DNA from: Epiperipatus broadwayi
Lineage: Eukaryota; Onychophora; Udeonychophora; Euonychophora; Peripatidae
DNA: 64,000 nt
Direction of reading: 5' to 3'
NCBI GenBank assembly: GCA_028023455.1
Contig: JAQFVV010006215.1
Coordinates: 1,992,580 to 2,056,579, forward strand
Shown one piece after another: positions 23,041 through 34,536 of the stretch (position 1 is its first letter; the number at the start of each line of letters is the position of its first letter). A program made the position numbers and the translations under genes. Below the pieces are notes generated by a model. It saw only the letters and a program-made list of their open reading frames with translations, was not told where the DNA came from and searched no databases.

Positions 23041-23250
23041 GAAAATTCAAGTTTTTCAATAACATTTTGAAGATTGTCACGCTGAATTAAATAAAGAAAT
23101 AAAATTGCATTTAGCTGCGACTATTTGAAATATAAACATCATTCCAATATAACGTGAACTTTTTTCCCACACCATTTTGGTCTGTCAAAATGGGTGTTTT
23201 ACTAATTGATTATAGTTACTTGTAAGCTGTGCACCAATTATATTTTTATA
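23041..23250 (+). other. 5' UTR part of the first KAT6 coding exon
   Basis: A T-rich tract ending TTTCTTACAG at 23040 is a good splice acceptor, so the exon probably starts at 23041. The 210-base leader holds a short upstream open frame at 23190-23225. Confidence 0.55.
23190..23225 (+). CDS. Upstream open reading frame (11 codons)
   Basis: ATG at 23190 with G at +4 reads MGVLLIDYSYL and stops with TAA at 23223-23225. That is 25 bases before the KAT6 ATG and in a different frame. It may lower initiation at the main start; this is an inference from position only. Confidence 0.35.
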   Translation: MGVLLIDYSYL

Positions 23251-23892
23251 ATGGTGAGGGAATCTGACGGTCATAACACATCATGTTTGGCCAGTCCAAC
23301 CTATGCGAAATGGCTTCTTGAAGCTATTCGCAAAATCAAACATCAAAAGCAGCGTCCCTCAATTGAACGGATTTGCAACGCAGTCAGGCAGTATCATAAA
23401 GTTAGTCGCGACTCAATTGTTGACCAACTTGAATTAGCTGTTCAGGATGGATCGATCCTCAAGGTATATAACAAAGGCTTGTGTTCATACAAAGATCCTG
23501 CACGAGTATCGAAATTGAAGAGTCGTACTCTTAAAGTATCCAAAAATACGGATATGACCAAAATTATTCAACGCAGCATTCAAGAACTTGGCGAAATTGG
23601 TGGTTCCACGCTTAGAAGTATTCAAAAATACATCAAACAAAGTTATAGCATTGATTTAGCTCCAGGACTTGATTTGGGACATCAGATACGCGTCGCATGT
23701 AAACGGGCAGTCAGTAGTGGCCATATCATTCAGGATGGTCGTCTTTATAAATTAGGAACTACTGGGTCAAGTAATGGTGAATCTGATTCCGTAGGAGAGA
23801 GCTCTCTTGCAAGCGGAGGGATGCCGGTTTTAAGTCATGGTCATTTGGATGATGAAATAACCGTGAGGAACGAAACCACGTTATTGAATAAG
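23251..23892 (+). CDS. KAT6A/KAT6B-like: KAT6 (MOZ/MORF-type MYST histone acetyltransferase), first coding exon
   Basis: 214 codons in phase 0 up to a GTATGT donor at 23893. The protein matches the N-terminus of KAT6 proteins. Residues about 15-83 form the first winged helix, with YAKWLLEAIRKIKHQKQRPS, ERICNAV, DQLELAVQDGSILKVYNKGL and SYKDP. Residues about 101-169 form the second winged helix (H1/H5-like), with ELGEIGGSTLRSI and ACKRAV...DGRLYKL. KAT6 is the catalytic subunit of a BRPF-ING5-MEAF6 complex that acetylates histone H3; the winged helices contact DNA. The tail (170-214) is serine- and acid-rich, before the expected PHD fingers. The ATG has A at -3 and G at +4; family members also begin M-V shortly before the first helix. 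The PHD, MYST and C-terminal regions are not in the window. Invertebrates usually have one KAT6 gene, so A versus B is not meaningful here. Confidence 0.93.
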
Positions 23893-24860
23893 GTATGTTT
23901 AACATTCGTTTATAATTATAGATACATGTGTGCTTAATATTTAATTGTTTGTGATTTACCTACAAAAAAATAGACTACGCGCGTGTGTGTATATATATAT
24001 GTTTACAAAATTTAGAAACGCAAAAAAAAAGAAAAACTTTTGCAGGGGAACTTCTAATATTTATATAATTTTTTAGAAGCAATAATGCAATTATGTAAAT
24101 AAAACGTTTGTCGTATATCCTATTTCTTTATTAACTGTAATTGTGACTCATCGATAAATACATCATTCTGTTTGATGTGCGAAGGGATGGGGACTTTGTT
24201 TTTATGTTGGAGATTGTCTTTTTTACATATCCACCATGCAATATTTTGTTGCGAGGCGAAACTTGAAAATATTTTCTTTCATGTTATCGTGCTGCTTTTG
24301 TGTACTACGAAATAAATTTGAAACTATTAACGTGTCTGTTTTCTTGTGAGAACTCTTCTTTGAACCAGATCTAATGAAGCACTAGCAGCCATCAGCCGTA
24401 TGTTTAATTGGCACTTGTTTCTTGTCGGAATTGTGCAGGCATTGCCTCTGGTAACTAGCATATTTGAGAAATTGAAACAATGTGCAGTCTTGTCTATCAG
24501 AGAAAATGTTTCGAACATTGTATTTGTCTGGTGAACCAGGCCTAGTCAGCAAGTTAGTTCTTAATTCCTTTTGTGGTTGAAATTGCTGTTTGTGTGCATA
24601 CCTGATCTGCTGATATTTAGCAACCTATCTCCCCTTAAAGTGTAATGAGATATGACCTCGATATTGTTTGTCAAGAAATTTCTTAGAACATTTTTTTTTT
24701 TAATTTTAAAATACTATTCAAATTATTGTTGTTAGGTTTAATAATGCACATGTCAGTTATTTTTTAATTTTTTTCTTTTAAGGAGTTTTTTTTTTGTAGC
24801 ATTTTTTAAAAGTTTCACTTCCTGACTTTTCCTCACCTAACGTTTTGTTTTTGTAAATCT
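23893..24860 (+). other. Start of the first KAT6 coding intron
   Basis: Begins GTATGT. The part at 24170-24560 is less AT-rich than most of the window, which would suit regulatory sequence near the promoter, but I see no defined element. Confidence 0.5.
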
Positions 24861-24864
24861 TACT

Positions 24865-25050
24865 GTTTCTGTCTGTCCCTAGAGGGCATCTTTGTAAAGT
24901 CTCGAGTCATAACGCTCCAGCTGGGATTGTATTGGGCTAAAAAAGCAAGGCAGGAAGCAACAGCCTGGCTAGAAAGATGCTGCCAATGGCAATTAGAACT
25001 GCCATCTGGCAGCCTCTTAGCTTTGGTCTCTCCTCCTCTTATTTTATAGT
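24865..25050 (+). other. GC-richer intronic block with hairpin; candidate conserved element or cryptic exon
   Basis: Stands out by composition in an AT-rich intron. A pyrimidine tract ending CCCTAG at 24882 precedes 55 open codons (24882-25046, then TAG). Inside, GCTGCCA (24979-24985) plus ATGGCA (24986-24991) pair with TGCCAT (25000-25005) plus TGGCAGC (25007-25013): 13 pairs, one bulge, 8-base loop. Weaker pairing extends outward to about 24965 and 25025, a pre-microRNA-like size. I do not recognise the peptide or a known microRNA. Confidence 0.3.
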
Positions 25051-26750
25051 ACTAGTTTCAATATTTCAAATTTGATGTTTAAATTATAGATTTGTGGCAG
25101 GAAATTTAAATATTTTTAAAAATGAAATGTTTCCATCGAAATAACATGTTTATTTAACTTTTGTAAATTATGTGTGTATTTATTTATGTAGTTAAGATAA
25201 AAAATACATACACGATATTAAATAACTTAAATATCGTCAATTATTATTTAATGAGATTGAAAATAAGAAAAACTTCCATTTTATGAGGGCGTTTTTTTAG
25301 ATATAGTATATGTATATCAATTCAAAAACTGATACAATAATAAATATTGATGATGATTAAGTGTTAACTAGTGTTGCCATTTGATCTTAGTGATATACTA
25401 GTCTTAATGTCAATCAGTTATTTTTTTTTTAATAATACAAATCGAAAAGTATGTTCCTTCTTTTTTTTTTTGAAAATAATTCATAACTATCTGTGAATTT
25501 AGAATAATAATAGTAATTTCATTGGAAGGTAAAAAACAGTCACCTTAGAAAATATATTTATAATTAATTATACAGATAACCAAAATTATAAAATATGTAA
25601 CAGCTTTTGATCATTTATTTCAACTAAGAGAATGGTAACAACAATAAAAAAAAAATGCTAAAATTCTACAGATAGATTCTAATGAGGAAAAAAAACAAAT
25701 ATAAATTGTGAAAAAATGTTTTTTAAATATATATGAGGACTAATATCTTATTAAATATTTTTGAACACAATAGTTTGAGATATATGACTAATCTTTTATA
25801 TATATCTTTTGAACATTACTATGTGTTTTTTAAAAACACTTCCATATGCTTAACTTCTTAATCCTATTGGTTTGGGTTCTTCTCAATTTTGGAATGCCAC
25901 TTATTGGAATATTTTTTCAACAATCTGTTACTCTTTTTTTTTTGCCATTCTTACCAGAAATATTTAACATATTATTTATTTATTCTTGATTAATTTGTAT
26001 TAATATACACTATTTTGAATTTTTATCCATATAATATTAATGAAAGCTTTTTTTTTTCATTTGAATTTTTATCATATGGTTTTTGTACATAAGTTCATTT
26101 TATCGTTATTATAACATGAACAACATAATAACAAAAAAATGATGAAAATAGTATTAAAAAATATCAAGAAATGCAATTGATGCAAAATAAAATTTTTAGA
26201 CTGCATTCTGGAATGGCATTTTTTGTAAATTATAAATGAGAATAGTTGTAATCGTGGTATAGATGCATGGAAATGAATTTAATTTGGATCTTTTTTTCTT
26301 ATGGTTTTGCAATGACACAATCTAATAGTTTTGTTTAACTCTTTATCAAAAAAATGTATGATTAGATTCATAACTATTCCAAGAAATTTGATGATTTTAT
26401 TAAACTTTGCAAGCCTAGTTGATATGAAATGTTATTTATTTTTGAATTCGGTATTAGACTTAATATATCCAGATTTTACCATGAAGTATCTTGTTTTATA
26501 TTAAACCTTGTTTGGGTTTTTTTATTCTGGTTTTGATCCTGTAGACGAATTGTCTAAGAATCATTGCTTTCTCAACATTAACATAGCTGACATCATCAAT
26601 TTCATTTTAAGGTGACTTCATTCAGTGGTTAGTTACCAAAGAATTTTCTTTTATGAATATACTTCATTTGTTATCTATCAATGCTGTTGATTTTTATAAA
26701 TGTCTTTAGATGAATGATATGTCCTCTTAAAACTTGTTTTGCCACACAAA
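25051..26750. other. AT-rich presumed intron
   Basis: No gene or defined repeat seen beyond A/T runs. Confidence 0.4.
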
Positions 26751-26754
26751 CATC

Positions 26755-27115
26755 AAGACAGAAATAAACATGTAGAAAAGGTAAATGATCTCCAAAATGC
26801 ATTTCTGGATGAATCAGAACTCATTATTTGGAACAGGTGACAAATGTTCTCATGTCTTCGTTTTTCTTGTCTTGTTTAGTATTTATTAATATCAGATTTT
26901 TACAATTCATTGAACAAATACAAAATTTCTTGCTTTATATCATATTCTCTTTAGATTAAATAAATTAAAGAATATTAGTAATTATTTATTAGGCTAGAGC
27001 TGATAAGATGCAAACGATTGTGATTTGGGCCAACTGAAGAGTGCTGTTTTTATGAGAAATGCATCTTGAGAATTATTTACATTCATCAAATATCTATTCA
27101 TGTGATTGAAGTGTG
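26755..27115. repeat. Inverted pair of degraded SINE-like copies
   Basis: 26755-26850 (ACATGTAGAAAAGGTAAATG ... AGAACTCATTA) is roughly the reverse complement of 26990-27115 (GGGCCAACTGAAGAGTGCTG ... ATTATTTACATTCATC). Both derive from the family at 13.3 and 19.2 kb. Confidence 0.45.
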
Positions 27116-27247
27116 CATTTGCAAAATAGATATTGTAAGTATACGTAAGATATTTAATATGGAAAAAAAAAAAAAATGGAAAATTGATATCTTGTGGTTG
27201 TATTTGATTTGAAATAGATATAATCTGTTAAGTTTATATCTTGGTTA

Positions 27248-27459
27248 AAATATGGTAAACTCTATAATAATAATTATTATTCTATCTAAATATAGTGATG
27301 TCAAATATGTGGGAGGAAAAAGTTTGACACTTGTATATGAAATTATAGTAACAAAATATGGTAAATTCTATTTTTAATAATAATTATTAATCTAAATATG
27401 GTGATGTAAAATATGTGAATGGAAAAAGTTTAACACTTGTAGATGAAATTATAGTAATA
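27248..27459 (+). repeat. Tandem duplication, two 106-bp units
   Basis: Units at 27248-27353 and 27354-27459 share AAATATGGTAAA, GATGTCAAATATGTG, AAAAAGTTTGACACTTGTA and GAAATTATAGTAA, with a few substitutions and small indels. No coding content. Confidence 0.75.
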
Positions 27460-27975
27460 GCTATTTAACAGCTGGATTTTTATATAGCTATGTTGTCCCA
27501 TGCGTTAATTCTTAAATACTCAGTAATTATTTTCTTTCTTAAGTTCATTTGTCAAAATTTTTGCTTCTCTTACATCTTTTCTTTACATACTCCAGTTTCT
27601 TCCAAAATATTTATCAAAATTATTCTATCTCTTAGTAAGTATTCAATCCAGTTCTTTTTATAATTTGATCAATAAATTACTTTTTCTCCACATTGTTTTT
27701 AAACACTTATAGGTTGATTTTATATTTCTCAACTTTTCCATTATTCAAATCCACCTCTCTAAAATCTTTTATTTTTTTTTATTTTATTAATTGTCCCCAT
27801 TTCTGACTACATCCCAAATACAATAATTATCAAGTTCCTTTCGTAGATTCGATGCCAATAGGCCACAATAGTTTAGTTAGTCATTGATTTCTCACTTTAT
27901 TTTATTGCTATTTAAAAGCATTAATCTGTTCTATAGATTTCTGTACAAGGTGACAATTTAGTTTCTGGAATAGAC
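27460..27975. other. AT-rich presumed intron
   Basis: No gene recognised. Confidence 0.4.
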
Positions 27976-27976
27976 A

Positions 27977-28822
27977 TGTGGTGTTACCTTTGACTTGAAT
28001 TGTATCAAAATCACATGAGTATTCGTGTTTGAACATGTTTAAGCTCAAACTTGTATAAATTTTAAGCCGATACAGCAGTTGTTAGTTAGCTATGGAGAAG
28101 ATAATAAATATCTGTAGGTATGTACACTTTGGCATAAAAATAAATGGGATGATCGAAATTTTGAGCAATATATTATTATCAAATTTTGTGTGAAAATCTG
28201 CAAATATACTACTGAAACGTTACAACTCTTGCAAGCTTTGAAGAAATCGATTGTTTGAGTGGTATAAGAGGTTCAAAGATGAGCGAGATGTGACAGATAA
28301 TCCCAGAAACGGACAGCCAAACACAATGACTGACATTAATATTAACAAAATGCTAGATGCAATATGATCTGATAGATGATTAAATGTGAGATTGATAGCT
28401 GATTAATCAAGAAATAGACTGATTTTAAATAAAGAATTGACCATGAGAAAAACTACTGTGAAGTTTATGCCAAGTCATAATGCACTCATTGTGAAAGACT
28501 TTGGCCAAAAAAACAATTATACAACTAGACCAGCCTGCCTACTCACCTGACTTAGCTCCCTGTGATTTTTGATTATTTCCAAAATTAAAAACTGCACTGA
28601 AAGGACGAAGATTTTTTTTACTATAACTGATATACTGATATCTGATAGAATATGAGACAGTTGTTCAACTATATTCCTGAAAATGAGTTTCAGGTGTGCT
28701 TCCAGAAAATGGTTTTAATCAGTGTATAGATTCTTAAGGGAACTTCTTTGAAGGTTATAGTAGCCAATAGTGTACACTTCCACATATAATTTATAGATGC
28801 TGGGAATTAGTAACACCTCATA
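27977..28822 (+). mobile_element. Mariner-type DNA transposon remnant
   Basis: Transposase fragments lie between short inverted ends: GGTGTTAC at 27980-27987 and GTAACACC at 28810-28817. The element is about 845 bp, against roughly 1.3 kb for a full mariner. Confidence 0.65.
28092..28760 (+). pseudogene. Broken mariner transposase
   Basis: Starting from ATG at 28092, recognisable blocks in changing frames are WYKRFKDERDVTDNPRNGQP (N-terminal DNA-binding linker), RLNVRLIAD-like and ELTMRKTTVKFMP. A jump follows directly to NALIVKDF, then PAYSPDLAPCDF (28533-28568), LFPKLKTALKGRRFF and IPENEFQVCFQK. The order matches mariner transposase, but the stretch between the MP block and the NAL block, which normally carries the first catalytic aspartates, is missing. 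At least one stop interrupts the SPDLAP block's neighbour. It cannot be functional. The SPDLAPCDF block supplies the third catalytic aspartate region. Confidence 0.75.
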
Positions 28823-30230
28823 TTCTCAATTTTTTTATTGTTATTCCTAATTTTGTATTTTATTACTCATATTATCGGTATCTGCAAATGTATTGTTATA
28901 TCAACTAATATACAGTATAGTCTCAATAATAATTTCTCTATCAAAACAAGACTAATTTGTAACTCGTCTAGATATATTCTCAATTTTTTTTAGCAATGAT
29001 CTTTCTCATCTCTATTCTACCATACACTAGCGCAGAACTATATAGGAAATATAGATATATTATTTAATATGACTAAAATCTTCTAATTCCATTTATAAAT
29101 GTATTTTTTTTATAAATATCTTCCATCCTGTCTTTTTTTCTTCAGTATATTACATGAAAGTAATCCTAATTTATGTTATTAAAAAACAAATATTAATCTC
29201 TTTCTACATATATAGTTCACATCATTATAATTGTATCTCATTTTTTATATTTTTAAATCCAGAATTAAATTATTAAAGATATAATATTTTCTAGGATTCT
29301 CTAGTCTGAACATTTTGTACTAAAGATGAGAAAAGTAGTGATGTTTTTAAACTTTGGTTCTGGAAAAGGCTTGAAAATACAATACATTTCAACAAAAAAT
29401 GAGCAAATAGCTATGAAATCATAATATCCTGGTCACAAAATATTCTAATTCAGTTAAAATATATGTAATAAGTAAGAGATTAATGATAGAAAGAATAAGA
29501 CAACCTGCAATGACATTAATGGATTTTATAATCACAAAAATATTTGATAGAGGAACCTGCAAAATTTAACAGTTGATTTATTTTGGACAAATAACAATTA
29601 TGTGATCACCAATTAACGTTGATTTGATAATATCCAAAAAAAAAATATTAAAAACTTTACTGTTCTATAAAGAAATTCATTAACAGCTCTGTATTATAAA
29701 TATCATATAAAAAATATTCCTCTTAGTTTTTTTGTTTTTTTTTTAAAAAAACCTTGTATTTATTTTATATGAATCATAATTTTTCTATAAAATATTTCTC
29801 TGTTTCTACTATATTTTCTGGTCATATCAATAGTCATTTATCCTTAATTTTTTTTTGTACTATTTTAATAATTTATTATTAGTGTAGCATAAGAAAAGAT
29901 AACAATAAATAACTTAATATAACTATAAAATATGGTCTAAACATAGAGTAAATTTTATAATTTAATTAATTTTTTTAAAATTAATAATTATTAATAGTGT
30001 CAGAAAAGATAATAATGAACTATAAAATAAGTTAAGTGGTAGATTTTTTATGTTACAATTTTTATTAATTGACTTTGATTTTAATAGAACTTTTATTATA
30101 ACAATACACGAATCAAGATGAGATATGGAGTACATGTCATGTCTATACACGATTTATAATCATGGCCGGATAATTTAACTATGCAATTTATTGATAATAT
30201 ATTATTGTAAAAACCTGAAAAATCCAATAT
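28823..30230. other. AT-rich presumed intron
   Basis: No gene recognised. Confidence 0.4.
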
Positions 30231-30444
30231 TTCTGTATGTTATATTAAATGTTATTACATATTTTGATGAGTCTCTTGAACATATTCCATGTAGCAAATC
30301 AAAACATAGATCTTCATATTATAAGTCCCAAGCTAATTTCTGTATGTTATATTAAATGTTATTACATATTTTGATGAATCTCTTGAACATATTCCATCTA
30401 GCAAATCAAAACATAGATCTTCATATTATAAGTCCCAAGCTAAT
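30231..30444 (+). repeat. Tandem duplication, two 107-bp units
   Basis: 30231-30337 and 30338-30444 are almost identical; I count two substitutions (GATGAGTC/GATGAATC and CCATGTAGC/CCATCTAGC). A much older relative lies at about 30830-30960, sharing CTTGAAC, TCTAGCAAA, TATTATAA and CAATGAGA...ACTTAA. Confidence 0.9.
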
Positions 30445-31372
30445 GTAGTGATCATCCAAAAAATCAATGAGAGAACTTAAGTTTTGGGTGTATAATGTAA
30501 CTATAAGTAATTAATGAAATAATTATTATAATTATCTACTATTTATGAGCATCATATTTACTTTTGATAGTACGAATTTTGCACAAGTGTTTATGCTTTA
30601 TAGCCACAAATATCAGTGAAGGAAGAAATATATTTTAAGCAAGCAATTTATTGAACATTTAATAAATGAATAATGTATCAACAACAAAATAAGTGCTCAT
30701 AAAAATTGTTTTGTTTCATAAAATTATAAATCATTAGTCCTCTCAATATGTTATCAGCTTCTTTGTGTTCTAATGTAAAATATGTGAACATATATAGTCA
30801 CGGGAAAAATTAAATATTCTAATGACCATCTTGAACGTCCCATTTCCTCTTCTAGCAAACCATATATGAACCTAACATATTATAAATCATAAGCTAGTTC
30901 ATTATGACTCGAAGAAGTCAATGAGATAACTTAAATTTTGGATTTACAATTCCTGAATGTATATCAATAATTCTAAATAAACTTACAATTTATCTGTTTT
31001 TATTTAGCATGTTTCTTTATTTCCTTTTATTTACTAATAATAATCAAGAAAAAATTGTCATTACTTTTAAATATTATTATTGTACACATATACAATACCT
31101 ATACATGAGAAATTGAGATTTTATTATTTGTCTTTCATTCTTATAATATTGTAAAATGATTTTATATGATTTAGTTGCCCAAATGAATACTTCAAGTTCT
31201 ACAAAAAAACAACAAAATTTTTTTCACCTGTTTATTATTTAAATAATTGAACATACACTTCATGTTCTTGAATTTCTATTATATGTTAATCTTTATAAGA
31301 GTAAAAATAGTACAATTATATTAGCAGATATACCTGCATATATATATATGGTGTATTATCACTTGATATTTG
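30445..31372. other. AT-rich presumed intron
   Basis: Apart from the diverged repeat relative at 30830-30960, nothing is recognised. Confidence 0.4.
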
Positions 31373-34300
31373 TATCGTCAACCATTATCAATCCACTGCA
31401 GGATGGTCTCTCCAAGTTCAATCCATCTTCTCCAATCTTTAGCTTCTCTTCTCCACATCACCCCTGCACATTTTCTTATTCCATCCGTTTCACATGTTGT
31501 CTCTTTCTGGGTCTTTTACTATCTCTTAGAATTACGTTTAAGAATTCAATTGTCCCATCTATTTATTATCATCTCTTCTAGCAATATATCCAGCCCAGCT
31601 CCACTTCAGTCTTAATTTTTTCAATGAAGTCAGTAACCTGTTTGTTCTCTTACCCATATATTGCGTTTTCGATTTCTTCTTGCTACTCCTAATATGCATC
31701 TCTCCATACTTTTGAGTGATCTGAAGTCTCTGTATTGCTCTTTTATTAAGTGTCCAAGTCTCAGATTCATAAGTAAGAACTGGTAAAACACATTTAATAA
31801 AAACCATTTCAAACACATAGGCATATTTCCTTTTAGTATCAAGTTATTTCTACTAAACGCACTCCAAATAAGTTTAATTCTATGATTAATTTCATCCATT
31901 ATGTTTCCATCTGTATTAATAATCTGACAAAGGTATTTGTAGCTGTTAACTTCTTCTAACTCATCATAATCAATCTTTATTTTCATATTTTGAAAAAATC
32001 CATCGAACATTACTTTAGTCTTTTTAACATTTGTCTTTAGTCCTACTTTCATCTGATAACTCCTGCAATATTTCCTGCAGCTCTAAAGTATTATTTGCAA
32101 AAACAACTACATCATCTGCAAAATCTAAATGACTTAAATAATCTCCATTTACTTTCACTCATTTAGCTTCCCATTTTAATCCACAAAATACTTCTTGCAG
32201 CACTGCTGTAAAAAGTTTTGAAGATATGGAGTCACCCTTCTCAATGTTGACTTTCCTAATATCATTACGTAATCTAATTGTTGCTGTTGCATTTTTATAA
32301 ATATTCTTCAAAATATGACAATACCTGGATATATACCTTGATGATCCAATGCTTTAATCACTGAAGAAATGTTAATAGAATCAAATGACTTTTCATAATC
32401 TACAAATCCAAAGCATAATGGCAACTCATATTCAATTTGTCCTTTCTATAACTTCTCTCAATACCTAAATATGATCTGTACTAAAACCACTTAAATCCAG
32501 CTTGTTCTCTTGGTTGGTAGAAATCCAATGTTTTCTGTAGACGTGTTATAATTATCTTGGTAAAAAAAATTTATAAAACTGATAAAAGGCTGCTAGGTAT
32601 CTGTAATTTCTAATATCTTCTTTATCACTTTTTTTAAATATTAATATTAATACTGCATTCTTCCTACCATCTGGTGCATCTTTATCATTTAGATGTTTGG
32701 TATATAACTTTGCTAAATTTTTTTCTATTTCTTCACCTGTTTCTTTTAATATATCAATTACAATTCCATCATTACCTGGAGCTTTTCCTTTCTTCATAAA
32801 TTTAATTGCATGTTTCACCTCTTCAGTTAAAATTCTGGGCAATTTGGAAGATATAATAGATATAGGAGGTATTTGTTTTTTTATTACTATGTAATTCTTG
32901 ATAGAAGTCTTCTACTCATTTTATGATGTCATCTCTTGTTTTAGTAATAATTCCATCTTTTTTTCTTATTGCTGATATAAATTTCCTACCAATACCAAAA
33001 TGTTGTTTTACACTCTTGAGACTTTTATTCTCTTCTACAGCTTTTCTTGTTAGTTCAGTTATACTTTCATCATTTTCAACTCTTTTCCACACCATTTTAC
33101 AAAATTCGAGGTATTCAATCCTTTTTAATGCATCATTTTTGTATGATTTTATAATCCTTCATTTCTTCATAAATTCTATAGTCTCAGAAATTTTATTGGT
33201 CAATTGCTGCTTCTTTCTATTAGCTATCTTTGTTGCAGTTTTTAAAAGTGTATCAGTTATTTTTTTATTAATTTCATTCAAATCTGAATCATGTTCAAAA
33301 TCTACTAATACTTGAAACCAAGTTCTAATTTAAATTCATTAGAATGTTTCTGAATATTTTCTATAAATATTGTTTTTCTTAATAATTTTTGTCTCTCTAA
33401 TTTTGCGTCAACACGTATCTTACATCTTACTAATTGATGATCACTTCCTGCGTAATCCAATTCTGCTGTACCTTCATTTGGATGCTTCCATGTTCATTTC
33501 CTTTTAACATTTTTCTCAAAAAAATAATTCATAATATAAAGTTGTTGTTTTTTCTGCAAACTCCACAAGTCTATGTCCTCTCTCATTTCTATTACCATAG
33601 CCAAAATTACCTACAGCACTTTCATTTTTCATTTGTTTACCAATTCTAGCATTAAAGTCTTCCATTATAATTTTAAAATGTTGCTTACTTTGATCAAAAA
33701 CCTTTTGTACATCCATATAAAAATCTACTACATCACTATTAGAACTTGTTGGGGTATAAACCTGAATTATTTGCATTTGGTATCTGCTATTAAGTTGTAT
33801 AACTAATTTTGTCACTCTCTCCAATACACCATCAATCTCCACAATGTTGTTCTTCAACTTTTTATTTATAATGAATCCTACTCCACCTGTATTTCCAATA
33901 TTTGTGCCTTTATAGTAGAATACATGTCCACTTTTTAAATCAATTGTCTCTTAATCTTTTTTTCTAACTTCACAAAGTCCAATTATTTCCCATTTAATAT
34001 AAGACAGTTCTAATTTTTGCAATCTTCCTTCACTTGAAAGTGATCTGCAATTGTATGTTGGTATATAAATAACCATATTATCTATTAAAGTCTTCCATTA
34101 CAATTTTAAAATGTTGTTTACTTAGATCACAAACCTTTTGTACATCCATATAAAAATCTTTTACTACTTCATCACTGTTAGAACTTGTTGGGGTATAAAC
34201 CTGAATTATTTGCATTTGGTATCTGTTATTAAGTTGTATAACTAATCTTGACACACTGTCCAATACACCATCAATCTCCACAATGTTGTTCTTCAACTTT

Positions 34301-34522
34301 TTATTTATAATGAATCATACTCCACTTGTATTTCCAATATTTGTGCCTTTATAGTAGAATACATGTCCACTTTTTAAATTAATTGTCTCTTCACCTTTTC
34401 TTCTAACTTCACAAAGTCCAATTATTTCCCATTTAATATAAGACAGTTCTAATTCTTGCAATCTTCCTTCACTTGAAAGTGATCTGCAGTTGTATGTTGG
34501 TATATAAATAACCATATTATCT
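31373..34522 (-). mobile_element. RTE-type LINE, copy 1 (endonuclease and reverse transcriptase, broken)
   Basis: On the - strand from 34522: endonuclease start (YIPTYNCRSLSSEGRLQELE), then QIIQVYTPTSSNSD and EDFNARIG blocks. The reverse transcriptase follows, with GKAPGNDGI near 32780, FADD near 32120 and ETWTLNKRAIQR near 31740, to a 3' end at GGTTGACGAT (about 31373). A 433-bp part of the endonuclease is tandemly duplicated (33651-34083 and 34084-34522). Several stops and frameshifts separate the pieces. RTE elements encode one endonuclease-reverse transcriptase protein and end in short TGA-type repeats, which fits. The 5' leader seen in copy 2 is absent. Confidence 0.8.
31378..32990 (-). 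pseudogene. RTE reverse transcriptase and C-terminal region, copy 1
   Basis: Pieces on the - strand: 32552-32842 (fingers, GKAPGNDGIVIDILK and IFKKSDKEDIRNYR), then a region with FADDVVVFAN around 32100-32140. 31630-32052 runs openly through VKKTKVMFDGF to INTDGN, and 31559-31816 has YESETWTLNKR. The open join across VMFDGF...MKIKIDY shows that the frame break at the same place in copy 3 is a lesion. The polymerase is inactivated by multiple frame changes. Confidence 0.75.
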
Positions 34523-34536
34523 GTAAAACAATACAA
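33516..34536 (-). pseudogene. RTE endonuclease region with internal tandem duplication
   Basis: Three open pieces on the - strand: 34315-34536 (N-terminal part, ending KGTNIGNTSGV), 34078-34296 (KNNIVEIDGVL to MEDFN) and 33516-33857 (the same block again, running on through NARIGKQ and NERGHRLVEFAEKT). The middle block occurs twice because of the 433-bp duplication. The ICEVRRKGE and YTPTSSNSD motifs are those of RTE apurinic endonucleases, proteins often named craniofacial development protein 2-like in genome annotation. The duplication joint lies at 34083/34084. Confidence 0.75.

Noticed and set aside
24327-24518. 63-codon frame on the - strand in KAT6 intron 1
   Set aside because: No domain, no splice context, and no support beyond being open.
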